Part shown: positions 51,001-59,134 of the stretch, in pieces
Numbering within the stretch: the first letter of the stretch is position 1
Layout: every line of letters begins with the position of its first letter
Translations under genes and position numbers: made by a program
Assembly: GCA_937906775.1 (NCBI GenBank)
Contig: CALCUD010000025.1
Coordinates: 15,320-79,319, forward strand
Length of the DNA stretch: 64,000 nucleotides
Source: an uncultured Clostridia bacterium
GTDB taxonomy: Bacteria; Bacillota; Clostridia; Christensenellales; Aristaeellaceae
Direction: 5' to 3'
Notes under the pieces: generated by a model
The model's input: only the letters and a program-made list of their open reading frames with translations
Database searches by the model: none
What the model was told of the DNA's origin: nothing

Positions 51001-52143
51001 ATGAAAAAGGTCCTGACGCTTCTCAAAAAGGAACCCATGCTCGCGGTATCCCTGCTGGCCGCGGCCGTATCCATGATCCTGACCCCGCCGGACGCGTCCC
51101 TGCTGTCCGCGATCGACTGGAAGACCCTCGCGACGCTGTTCATGATGCTCACCGTCCTGGAAGGCTTCAAAAAGGAAAATATCTTCCGGCCGCTGATCCG
51201 GTTTGCCGGCCGGATGAAAACGATGGCGGCGATGAGCTTTTTTCTGGTCTTCGGCGTTTTCTTCTCCTCCATGTTCGTAACGAACGACGTCAGCCTGATC
51301 ATCTTCGTTCCGCTGACGATCCTGCTTTTCCGCAGCGGGAACAGGGAACGTAATATTCTTCCGGTGATCTCGATGGAAAATATCGCAGCGGTCCGCGGCT
51401 CGCTTCTGACGCCCTTCGGCAGCCCGCAGAATCTTTTTCTTTTCTCCAAGTCCGGCGTCTCCGCCTTTACCTTCATGCTGCATATGCTCCCGCTGTGGGT
51501 CATGAGCGGATTGCTCCTGTGCGTCTTTATCCGTTTCCTGTACCGGAAGGATCCCGCAGAGTCCATATCCTCCCCGGAAAGCGAGCTGACCGGAGAATGG
51601 GATCCCGCCCGGAAAAAGAACCGCGTCGTCTATCTCGCGCTGTTCGCGGTCATTCTCTGGACCATCGTCAGCCGGACCGCGCTGTGGCCATGGGTGACGG
51701 CAGCCGTCTTCCTTACCGTGCTCCTTACCGACCGGGAAACCCTGGTCCGGACCGACTATGTCCTGCTGCTGACCTTCCTGTGCTTCTTCATCTTTTCAGC
51801 CTCCGTGTCGGCCCATCCGGCGATCTCCGGCTTCCTGAAGAATGCCGTCGCGGAGCATGAATATCTGTGGGGCATCCTGCTCAGCCAGGTCATCAGCAAC
51901 GTTCCGGCCGCGATCGTGCTGTACCCCTTCACGGCCAATCTGTCCGGTCTGCTGTACGGGGTGGACAGTGCCGGCCTCTGCACCCTGATCGGCTCCCTCG
52001 CCTCCGTGATCAACTACCGGATTTATGTCCGGGAATATCCGGGAAACGGGCGCGCCTTCATCCGGACCTTCACGCTGGTCTCGCTGGCTTTCTTCGCGAT
52101 CGTCGTCATTCCGGGATGGCTGCTGTCCGCCTGGCGCTTCTGA
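51001..52143 (+). CDS. ArsB/CitM-type anion permease (SLC13-like)
   Basis: A 380-residue protein with about ten hydrophobic segments. The two re-entrant motifs typical of the ion transporter superfamily are visible: FVTNDVSLIIFVPL near residue 95 with the SLLTPFGSPQNLFLF motif near 135, and SQVISNVPAAIVLYPF near 298. These proteins move dicarboxylates, citrate or arsenite. The ATG at 51001 has GAGGTG six bases upstream. No linked arsenic gene is present, so the substrate is open. Confidence 0.85.
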   Translation: MKKVLTLLKKEPMLAVSLLAAAVSMILTPPDASLLSAIDWKTLATLFMMLTVLEGFKKENIFRPLIRFAGRMKTMAAMSFFLVFGVFFSSMFVTNDVSLIIFVPLTILLFRSGNRERNILPVISMENIAAVRGSLLTPFGSPQNLFLFSKSGVSAFTFMLHMLPLWVMSGLLLCVFIRFLYRKDPAESISSPESELTGEWDPARKKNRVVYLALFAVILWTIVSRTALWPWVTAAVFLTVLLTDRETLVRTDYVLLLTFLCFFIFSASVSAHPAISGFLKNAVAEHEYLWGILLSQVISNVPAAIVLYPFTANLSGLLYGVDSAGLCTLIGSLASVINYRIYVREYPGNGRAFIRTFTLVSLAFFAIVVIPGWLLSAWRF

Positions 52144-52256
52144 GGCGTCCCGCGTTCCGGGCAGAAAAAAGATCCGGGTGAATTGTATCTTCCGCACAAA
52201 CAGAGTATAATTGTAAAAAACGAACCGTGACCGTCACGCCGTCCTCCGTCCGCGGA

Positions 52257-52286
52257 AAAGGACCCGGCGAATACGCCGGGTCCTTT
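52257..52286. terminator. Strong hairpin between the permease and esterase genes
   Basis: A 13-base-pair perfect stem (AAAGGACCCGGCG / CGCCGGGTCCTTT) with an AATA loop. On the minus strand it is followed by TTTTCC, so it terminates the esterase gene; on the plus strand it may stop read-through from the permease. Confidence 0.75.
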
Positions 52287-52304
52287 CAAATATCAGTTCA
52301 TTGT

Positions 52305-53321
52305 TCACAGGTTCCGGACCCAGCCGGTCACGCCGTCCGGGTGGGCGGGATCCATCGGCTCGCCGCCTGCATAGATCAGGTCCTCATGAATGCTGTCATT
52401 GATGCAGTGCTGACCCATCTGCATACCGCTGATGTTCGACGCTACCCCGCGGTCCGCGCGGCGGACAAGTTCCGGCAGATACAGCGAAACGTTCTTCATC
52501 CGCTCCAGCTCCGGCAGGATCGGCGCAATGCACAGATCGAAGGGAACGCATTCGTCCTGCTTTCCGTGGCAGATCCACAGGGGCCGCCCGGCTTCCTCCA
52601 GCTTTTTCAGCTCCGCCCGGGAGGGCAGATATGCTCCGGCCATGATCAGGGCGGCGTCGAAAAGCCCCGGATCCGTGATCAGGAGCCGCCATGCCGCGTA
52701 GCCGCCCGCGGAAGTCCCGAAAAGGATCTTCTTTCCCGCGCCGGACAGCTTGCCCGTCACCTTATGGATCAGGCACATCAGATCATAGGTGTAGACGGAA
52801 TTCCGTCCCAGCAGGCTCCCCATCCATTCGTCATCCCCGACCAGGCGTTCCACCGCCGGCATCTCCTCCGCCGTATAGCCAACCGGAGCCCCGGAACCCG
52901 CAGGAGTCATCCAGGACATCCGGCTGTTCCCGTCGGGAGCCCGGAACTCATTGGCCAGCGGCACAATGATGTAAGCTCCCCCGATCTTTTCCTGATACGC
53001 GGGGGAAGCAAAGGCTTCCACGCCGGCCCATTCGATCGCGGTCTTCCCCACCAGCGATCCGCCCGAGCCGTGAAGCGCGACGATCACCGGATACTTTCTG
53101 TCCGCCGGCATTCCGTGAGCCACCGGGTCATAGATATAATACCGCAGGTTTCCGATTTCCTCATTGTCCGTGATGAAAACGCGATCGTCAAACAGCGGCA
53201 GCCACCGCCCGGGTTCGTAGTTCCGGGTCGTACTGATAAAGTCGGAATCAAGCATCTTTCCAGCCCAGGGGTACAGTTCCGGATTCTTCAGGCAATCATC
53301 CTTCCGAAGAAGTTCACTCAT
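52305..53321 (-). CDS. Alpha/beta-hydrolase esterase
   Basis: A 338-residue serine hydrolase. An oxyanion-region ALHGSGGS lies near residue 89, the nucleophile elbow GTSAGGYAAWRLL near 196, a likely catalytic Asp in HGKQDECVP near 245, and a His near QMGQHCIND close to the C-terminus. There is no signal peptide. The closest general type is the feruloyl/acetyl-xylan esterase or peptidase S9-like group. The ATG at 53321 has GGAGGTG upstream. No operon partner is linked. Confidence 0.82.
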   Translation of the reverse strand: MSELLRKDDCLKNPELYPWAGKMLDSDFISTTRNYEPGRWLPLFDDRVFITDNEEIGNLRYYIYDPVAHGMPADRKYPVIVALHGSGGSLVGKTAIEWAGVEAFASPAYQEKIGGAYIIVPLANEFRAPDGNSRMSWMTPAGSGAPVGYTAEEMPAVERLVGDDEWMGSLLGRNSVYTYDLMCLIHKVTGKLSGAGKKILFGTSAGGYAAWRLLITDPGLFDAALIMAGAYLPSRAELKKLEEAGRPLWICHGKQDECVPFDLCIAPILPELERMKNVSLYLPELVRRADRGVASNISGMQMGQHCINDSIHEDLIYAGGEPMDPAHPDGVTGWVRNL

Positions 53322-53434
53322 CGCGGCACCTCCATTATTCATTTTTCATTTGCGAATATGAATCATTTCGACGCGGACGGGCCGGATTCCTTTTTCGTAT
53401 TCAGGCGGGCACATTTTGCGGAGGTCCTCCGGGA

Positions 53435-54253
53435 TTATTCCATTTTATTCACATATATCCCGCCGCCGCTGACGGTGATATAGTATTCCTTCTTTTCCCC
53501 CTGTTCATTGACAAACGTAACCAGGGTCGTACCCGCCTTTCCGGCGGTGACCGACGCGGCGTTGTCCGGATCCACGGTGATCCCCGCGACCGCGGGATCC
53601 CCGACCGTGCAGGTCCAGCTTCCTTCTCCCAGGCGGAGCGTCACCGCGTCCACCGGTTTCATTGCGATCAGGGAGACCGTCAGGCTGACCAGCAGAACGC
53701 CGATCGCGGCCGCCCGGTGGATTCCGCGGTCCAGCAGGGCAAAGGCGAAGAACAGTCCGAGCGCAACGCAGAAGCACAGGCTCAGCAGATGGTGCGGGAA
53801 GTCGGCTTTGACCGTCCAGAAATAGGTCGCCGCCATATAGCCGAGGAAAGCCGCGGCGACCGAGAGTACGGCTACGCTGAGCCAGTCCCGGCGTTTGACC
53901 TGATAGGCGACCGCGGCGCCCGGCAGGGTCAGAACCGTAACGATGAACCAGTATTTGTAGTATTGGAAAAGCTGAAAACCCATCCGGTTAAAGGGGACCT
54001 GGATCAGATAGATCAGCGGCTGGCTGATCATGAAAAACACAAAGGTTTTGAGAGCCGCCTCCCGCCAGGCCGCGCAGTTCACAACGATAAAGACAGCAAA
54101 CAGGATCCAGCATTCCAGATTGATCGCGATATCCCGGAAGGATGTATCCCGGAAAAACGGGATCAGATTCAGCGCTGCCGTCAGGACAGCCGTCAGGACA
54201 GCCAGCAGAATCACTTTTTTCCAGGTCATTTTCTGTGAAACAAACCATTTCAT
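53435..54253 (-). CDS. Polytopic membrane protein with C-terminal Ig-like segment
   Basis: A 272-residue protein with seven or eight hydrophobic segments in residues ~10-195 followed by an extracytoplasmic ~70-residue domain. The latter reads like a Big2 fragment (GDPAVAGITVDPDNAASVTAGKAGTTLVTF). I recognise no named family. The ATG at 54253 has GGGAGGAG upstream, and the promoter is at 54394-54423 with a leader of about 130 bases. Function unknown. Confidence 0.7.
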   Translation of the reverse strand: MKWFVSQKMTWKKVILLAVLTAVLTAALNLIPFFRDTSFRDIAINLECWILFAVFIVVNCAAWREAALKTFVFFMISQPLIYLIQVPFNRMGFQLFQYYKYWFIVTVLTLPGAAVAYQVKRRDWLSVAVLSVAAAFLGYMAATYFWTVKADFPHHLLSLCFCVALGLFFAFALLDRGIHRAAAIGVLLVSLTVSLIAMKPVDAVTLRLGEGSWTCTVGDPAVAGITVDPDNAASVTAGKAGTTLVTFVNEQGEKKEYYITVSGGGIYVNKME

Positions 54254-54393
54254 CCGTCATTCTCCTCCCGTATATGCGCGGCATTCATTCCGCGCTGAAA
54301 TCCGCCAGTCCGGCAAACAGATCCGCAAACACCGCGTCCCGGTCAATATGCCGGACATACGCGATCTGATGATCCCGTTTCCGTATTTCCTGC

Positions 54394-54423
54394 ATTATAC
54401 AGGCTGGGAACGAAGATTGTAAA
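54394..54423 (-). promoter_or_regulatory. Promoter of the Ig-like membrane protein gene
   Basis: On the minus strand, TTTACA and TATAAT are separated by 18 bases. Confidence 0.55.
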
Positions 54424-54622
54424 CAGTTGACAGAGCGGCGGCGGAACGGTCAGCATCAGATCCGGTTTTCGACCCTGGAGTCAATCTGTGAGGTTCTGAA
54501 TTGTCAGACCGGGAATATCCCGGAATATCAGAAGGATGACGAATCACCGAAAAAGTAATTCAATCAGCAAAAAAAGAGGAGACCGTCTGATCCGTCACCG
54601 CCTTGAATATGCTTGCTCCTGA
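54424..54622. other. Gene-free stretch at the edge of the accessory region
   Basis: About 200 bases with no supported gene. Base composition shifts here from the G+C-rich style of the left part toward A+T-richer sequence. No repeat, tRNA or integrase marks the boundary. Confidence 0.4.
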
Positions 54623-54651
54623 TTGACAGAACAACTGAACCGCAGTATAGT
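54623..54651 (+). promoter_or_regulatory. Promoter of the double-glycine peptide gene
   Basis: TTGACA and TATAGT with a 17-base spacer. The transcript would have a leader of about 140 bases, including a hairpin at 54745-54766 (GAAACC...GGTTTC). Confidence 0.75.
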
Positions 54652-54796
54652 GTTTCCGATCGTTTCAGGCTTTGATGAGAAAATCAAATAAGCCGCTCCT
54701 GTTATTGAGTATCCCGCATCGGGCGGTGATACGTATAAAGGAATGAAACCCTGTAGCACAGGTTTCGGATCACTGAACATCCGGGAGGGACTGCGT

Positions 54797-55039
54797 ATGG
54801 AACTGAACAAAACAGAACTGAACAAGGTCAGCGGAGGGGACGGACGCGGAAAGAGCTATACATTCCGCAGCGGTGAGATATATCACCATACACCGTACTT
54901 TTATGAAGTCATGTACGATTATTCAGGGGATGAAAATTCCTATGTGTATGTATGGAGATACCGCCGGAATGAGGAAAGCAATAAAGAATACTTCGCAGTA
55001 AAGGCTATCGAACTTGCATCCTATTATCAATACCGGTAA
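54797..55039 (+). CDS. Small peptide with double-glycine leader (bacteriocin/RiPP-like precursor)
   Basis: An 80-residue product with the leader MELNKTELNKVSGG, ending in the classic Val-Ser-Gly-Gly cut site of peptidase C39 exporters. The predicted mature part is 66 residues, starts DGRGKSYTF, has no cysteine, and is very rich in tyrosine and charged residues. GGGAGGG lies seven bases before the ATG, and a strong promoter precedes it. No modification enzyme, immunity gene or C39 transporter is adjacent. It could be a class II bacteriocin, a signalling peptide, or a small wall protein that only resembles one. I rank the leader as the strongest evidence. Confidence 0.65.
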   Translation: MELNKTELNKVSGGDGRGKSYTFRSGEIYHHTPYFYEVMYDYSGDENSYVYVWRYRRNEESNKEYFAVKAIELASYYQYR

Positions 55040-55122
55040 GCGTCATGAAGCGTGCCCGCGACCGGCCGGCCGCAGGCGATCTTTATCATCCCGGGGAGGT
55101 TGCAGTCCGGATCGATCAAAAT

Positions 55123-55146
55123 TCCCGGCGGGAGTTCCCGCCGGGA
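55123..55146 (-). terminator. Terminator after the truncated Big2 surface-protein gene
   Basis: An 11-base-pair stem (TCCCGGCGGGA / TCCCGCCGGGA, two-base loop) followed on the minus strand by TTTTG, 8 bases after the stop codon. Confidence 0.8.
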
Positions 55147-55153
55147 TCGTTGT

Positions 55154-55893
55154 TTATTTGACCCTGACCCTGAAGGTGATCTTATAGCCTTTGTCCTTGC
55201 TCTGGACCGTGATCGTTGCGGTACCTTTCCGGAGGGCTTTGATCAGGCCTTTGCTGCTGATGGATACAATTTTCTTATTGCTGCTCTTGTAAGTGATCTT
55301 CTGATTGACCGCCGTGGAAGGCTTCAGTTTTTTGATCTGCAGCTGCAGGGTCTTTCCCTTCTTCAAGGTAACCGTTTTGCCCTTCAGGTTCCTGGTTTTC
55401 CCTTCCTGAACCACATTGAAGGACTTGACCTTTTGGTTCTCGACCGTGATTTTGCAGGTAGTCTTTACGCCGGAACCGTCCTTCGCGGTTACGGTAATCG
55501 TCGCCTCGCCCGGCGCGACCGCCGTTACCAGACCGTTCGCATCGACTTTGGCAACCTTCCTGTTATCGCTGGTCCATTTAATATCCGGCATCATCACGCC
55601 GGAAGGCTGGACTTTCTTCACAGACAGCTGATAAGTCGGATGCTTTACCCTGGATGTAACGGTCAGCGTCCTGACAGGCATGTTCAGCGTAAGTCCGGTG
55701 ACCGGTACGTCCTTTATATATTCATACGCCAGAACATTCCCGATTGCCCACCACTCCGCGCAACTCCCTTTATAACAGAAAATCTTTGTTGTTACAGGGA
55801 ATGCAAGATTTCCGATTTCGTTCACCTCTTTGGGGATCATAACGCTCTTTAACCTGTAGCAACCGGACAAAGAGCAACCCGAAAGGCTTCACA
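55154..55893 (-). pseudogene. 3' remnant of a BspA-type surface protein with two Big2 domains
   Basis: About 245 residues remain. They begin inside a leucine-rich BspA repeat (SLSGCYRLKSVMIPKEVNEIGNLAF), then two Big2 Ig-like domains (VKWTSDN..KVDANGLVTAVAPGEATITV and ITYKSSNKKIVSISSKGLIKALRKGTATITV). A stop codon precedes the repeat, with no ATG, ribosome site, signal peptide or promoter. The intact gene was probably several times longer. Its own terminator is kept. A small chance remains that the TTG at 55870 starts a real short protein. Confidence 0.7.
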
Positions 55894-56026
55894 CAGATCC
55901 GGGCGTATTCAGCCGGATCCGGGAAGTACCGCGGAGGATCTTCCGGAAGCCGTATAAATAAAGGGAATTACTCGTCTTCCCTTGAATAATATGAACAACG
56001 CGAGAATAAGGAGGCCGGAATCGGAC

Positions 56027-56593
56027 ATGAATATCTATGAAAACTGTCCTGTGCTGAGCAGCGGGCATTATCTGCTACGGTTAACCTGCACGGAGGATCT
56101 GGACGGGCTGCTTTCCGTTTACAGCGACCGCAACGCGCTGCCGTTCTTCAACAGCGACAACTGCAACGGCGATAATTTCTATTACACGACCCGCGAGCGG
56201 ATGAAGGAAGCGCTGGATTTCTGGGATTATTCCTACCGGAACGGCTGGTTTGCCCGAATGACGGTCATCGAAAAGGACAGCAGGCGGATCATCGGAACAG
56301 TCGAACTTTGCGGCCGTGCGTCTGAAGACGCCTTCAACGGCATGTGCATCCTGCGGGTCGATGTGGGAAGCGAATATGAAAACGAAGCGGTCCTGACCGA
56401 AGTGTTCGGGCTGATCGCACCGCATACCGACGAACTGCTCGGCACACGCGGCATCGTAACCAAAGGGCCTATCTATGCCGTGGAGCGCACCAAAGCGCTC
56501 AGAAATACGGGCTTCACGCAATCGGAGCATCTTCTGGTCGGCGGTCATGACGGTTATCGTTACAACGGTTACTGGACTGGAAAAGGAAACTGA
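56027..56593 (+). CDS. GNAT family N-acetyltransferase
   Basis: A 188-residue RimJ/RimL-like acetyltransferase fold. The N-terminal strand pattern YLLRLTCTEDLDGLLSVYSD, IIGTVEL (beta4) near residue 90, ILRVDVGSEYENEAVLTEVF for the acetyl-CoA region, and the C-terminal ALRNTGFTQSEHLLVGG fit. I place the start at 56027, about 12 bases after AAGGAGG. The acceptor is unknown. It is alone between broken or accessory genes. Confidence 0.8.
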   Translation: MNIYENCPVLSSGHYLLRLTCTEDLDGLLSVYSDRNALPFFNSDNCNGDNFYYTTRERMKEALDFWDYSYRNGWFARMTVIEKDSRRIIGTVELCGRASEDAFNGMCILRVDVGSEYENEAVLTEVFGLIAPHTDELLGTRGIVTKGPIYAVERTKALRNTGFTQSEHLLVGGHDGYRYNGYWTGKGN

Positions 56594-56760
56594 AAAAAGG
56601 ACGGAATAGCACGGGACGATTCGGTATCGGAAAGGATTCATAAGGTACGCAGTATGAAAGTGATCATTCTGAACGGGTCGATGGACGCAGGGGGGAAACA
56701 GCAAGTTGCTTTTCCGGCTTCCGGTCCGATGCTATGATATCTGTATTGGAGGTGGAAACA

Positions 56761-57525
56761 GTGGAAACAAAGGATGTTATTCTGCAGCTTCGTACAAAAA
56801 AAGGATTATCCCAGGACGAACTGGCCGGAAAGGTCATGGTGACGAGGCAGGCCGTTTCACGCTGGGAAAATGGCGAAACAACTCCCAATACAGAAACATT
56901 GAAGCTTTTGTCCAAAGAATTCAACGTTACGATCAATACCCTTTTAGGCGCGCCCCGACAGCTGATCTGTCAATGCTGTGGTATGCCGATGGAAGATCAG
57001 ACCGTCGGTCATGACAGAGACGGCTCTCTGAATGAGGATTACTGCAAGTGGTGCTACGCCGACGGAACTTACACATACAGCAATATGGACGATCTGATCG
57101 ATATTTGCGCACAGAGTTTAGTCAATGAAGGATTAACTGAAGAGCAGGCACGCGCCCGGATGAAGAAAACGCTTCCGACGCTGAATTATTGGAAGAACTA
57201 TGAGGCGCTGAGCGACGGCGGCGAATTTGAAAGATTCAAGGAACAGCTGATCAATGAGATCAATGATCTTCATATTGAGGGAATGCCGAAGGTCGAAAAG
57301 CTGAATGCGCTTGTCGGCGCCTATGTCAATCTGGCCTACCCGTTGCCGAGCGGCGCAAGCATTCCGTTTTTAAACGATCAGGTCACTTACCTGGGAAATC
57401 AGCTGGAATCTGAATTTGGCGGCGGCAGATGCTTCGGCGTCCTGGCGAATATGGATTTTATCATGGTGAGCACCTATGAGGCGGAAGGGGCAAATCCGGA
57501 GCTGGTCCTCTATAAAAAAAGATAA
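56761..57525 (+). CDS. XRE regulator fused to a zinc ribbon
   Basis: A 254-residue protein. The HTH (QLRTKKGLSQDELAGKVMVTRQAVSRWENG) is in residues ~5-60. It is followed by a zinc-ribbon motif CQCCGMPM...CKWCYADG (Zn_ribbon_2 type, ~75-110), then a ~140-residue C-terminal region of unassigned fold. The start is a GTG at 56761 with GGAGG eight bases upstream. Proteins of this design are common in Clostridia as putative sensors of small molecules. The target genes are unknown. Confidence 0.82.
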   Translation: METKDVILQLRTKKGLSQDELAGKVMVTRQAVSRWENGETTPNTETLKLLSKEFNVTINTLLGAPRQLICQCCGMPMEDQTVGHDRDGSLNEDYCKWCYADGTYTYSNMDDLIDICAQSLVNEGLTEEQARARMKKTLPTLNYWKNYEALSDGGEFERFKEQLINEINDLHIEGMPKVEKLNALVGAYVNLAYPLPSGASIPFLNDQVTYLGNQLESEFGGGRCFGVLANMDFIMVSTYEAEGANPELVLYKKR

Positions 57526-57555
57526 CGCCGGGCCGGTCGTCACATTTGGGTCACC

Positions 57556-57593
57556 TGCAAAACGAAGTTCCGGTTTGCAAAAGAAAGTTCCGG
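57556..57593. repeat. Two 18-base direct repeats, 20-base period
   Basis: TGCAAAACGAAGTTCCGG at 57556-57573 and TGCAAAAGAAAGTTCCGG at 57576-57593 differ at one base. They lie just after the XRE gene in a 260-base stretch without a gene. Confidence 0.6.
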
Positions 57594-57755
57594 AAAGGAA
57601 CAGCATAGCGGAAAGTTCATTCCCGCACCGATCATGCAACCCCGGACGTCCAGGGCGCCGGTATACCCGCATAGCCGGCTGCGTATCAATATCGGGCAGA
57701 GGAAGGGCACCAAAGTGATTGAAGCCCTCAGGCAGGTTCATGCGGGACCTGTCAC

Positions 57756-57784
57756 ACGCGGAAGATCCCGCGTCTTCTTTTTCA
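57756..57784 (+). terminator. Possible plus-strand terminator before the deaminase 3' end
   Basis: Short stem ACGCGG / CCGCGT followed by CTTCTTTTT. It lies 230 bases after the XRE stop and is only moderate in strength. Confidence 0.45.
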
Positions 57785-59083
57785 TCAGCGTGCTTTTTCA
57801 AACCTGATGTTGATATTCTCGTTATACAGCGGCGGAAGTTGTTGAATCAGCGAATTGATCTTGTCCTCATTTTCACCGCCGTTGATATACATGATCGCAT
57901 GCTCGGAAGTATTTTCCAGCGTTGAGCCGATGGCTCCGATCTCCATGACCGTCCGGGTGGAGACTTCCGGGCAGGTCATATACAGAAAGTAACCGTATTT
58001 CGGATTCGCAAGATATTCATTGATCTCATACCCTTCGACCGGTTCCGTGTTTCTGACATCGGCATATCTGCGGGTAACTTTCATGAACGCGCTTTGCGTC
58101 GGGATTTTCTCATCGTCCTCAGCCAGAAGAAGCAGATTGCCGAACAGGTCGAAATAAGCCACGCCGTTAAATTCCGGATCCTTTTTCTGAATGTAATCCA
58201 GGAACTCTTCCGCGGATCCGCCGGGTTTCCACGTGCAGGCCAGAAAATCATCCCCGAAGGAGGACGAAAGATATTCGCGGACCGGATGCGCCGGATCCAG
58301 CTCCCCGGGGTTGATGATCTGTGATATTTCGACCGCAGCGGAAGAGACTTTCTCGCGAACCGCGTCCGCGGTCAGGCTGAAAGCTTCCAGGCACCCCGTT
58401 AACGTTTCTGTCGTAAGCATGCAATCCGCGAACAGATCCAGATCAGTCAGATCCGCTCCGAAGGCTGCCCGTGACTGCGAGCCCGTTATTTCCGGATAGG
58501 CAAAATGTTCCTTCACGTATTTCTGACACTCCGTGCCTTCAAGCGCTGAGCAGTCGTCATTCCCTTTCCAGTTGATCCCGGCGTAATCATCCAGCGCAAC
58601 AACGATCACCCTGTCAAAACCGGCCTGAGCGAGTGCGCAGGTACACATCACACACGGATCGAGCGATGTGATCAGGACGCACTGTTCCGGCTCCGGAAGG
58701 CCACATTTTTCTTTGTTTTCAAAATACCAGTCGACAATCTGTCTTTCGCCGTGGGCTGTCGGATCATTGACGCGGGTTCCTTTGATCACCTGATTATGCA
58801 TTTCGCAAAGAATATTGCCTTCCATATCCATCAGAAGCCCGCCCACCCCGAATGTTCCGGATCCGGACGCCTCCTGCGCCTGGATCATGGCGCGGACAGC
58901 GTATTCGTTCAGGCTCCGTCTGCTGCCATCCGGGGTCCATGCGCCGTCTGAAAATTCGAAAAGGCAGCCTTCACCGGCATTTTCCGGAACCGCCGCAGCA
59001 TTGCCGGCTTCATGCGCCAGCGGGAAAGCGCAGACGTTCAGGCAAAAAAGGATGACCAGAAGGATCCCTGTAATTCTTTTCAT
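57785..59083 (-). CDS. Exported nucleoside/base deaminase-like protein
   Basis: A 432-residue protein with an N-terminal signal peptide (KRITGILLVILFCLNVCAFPLA) and then a cytidine-deaminase-fold domain (~60-205). The zinc site is TAHGERQIVDWY near residue 108 and DPCVMCTCALA near 142, as in guanine/tRNA adenosine deaminase-like enzymes. The C-terminal ~215 residues form a separate unassigned domain. AAGGAGC precedes the ATG. Deaminases of this group normally act inside the cell; the export signal is unusual. It could salvage external nucleobases or act on another cell, but no secretion or immunity partner is visible. Confidence 0.78.
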   Translation of the reverse strand: MKRITGILLVILFCLNVCAFPLAHEAGNAAAVPENAGEGCLFEFSDGAWTPDGSRRSLNEYAVRAMIQAQEASGSGTFGVGGLLMDMEGNILCEMHNQVIKGTRVNDPTAHGERQIVDWYFENKEKCGLPEPEQCVLITSLDPCVMCTCALAQAGFDRVIVVALDDYAGINWKGNDDCSALEGTECQKYVKEHFAYPEITGSQSRAAFGADLTDLDLFADCMLTTETLTGCLEAFSLTADAVREKVSSAAVEISQIINPGELDPAHPVREYLSSSFGDDFLACTWKPGGSAEEFLDYIQKKDPEFNGVAYFDLFGNLLLLAEDDEKIPTQSAFMKVTRRYADVRNTEPVEGYEINEYLANPKYGYFLYMTCPEVSTRTVMEIGAIGSTLENTSEHAIMYINGGENEDKINSLIQQLPPLYNENINIRFEKAR

Positions 59084-59134
59084 ATATACTGCTCCTTTTC
59101 CGGTTATCTGTTCAGCCGGCCAATGACTGTGGAA

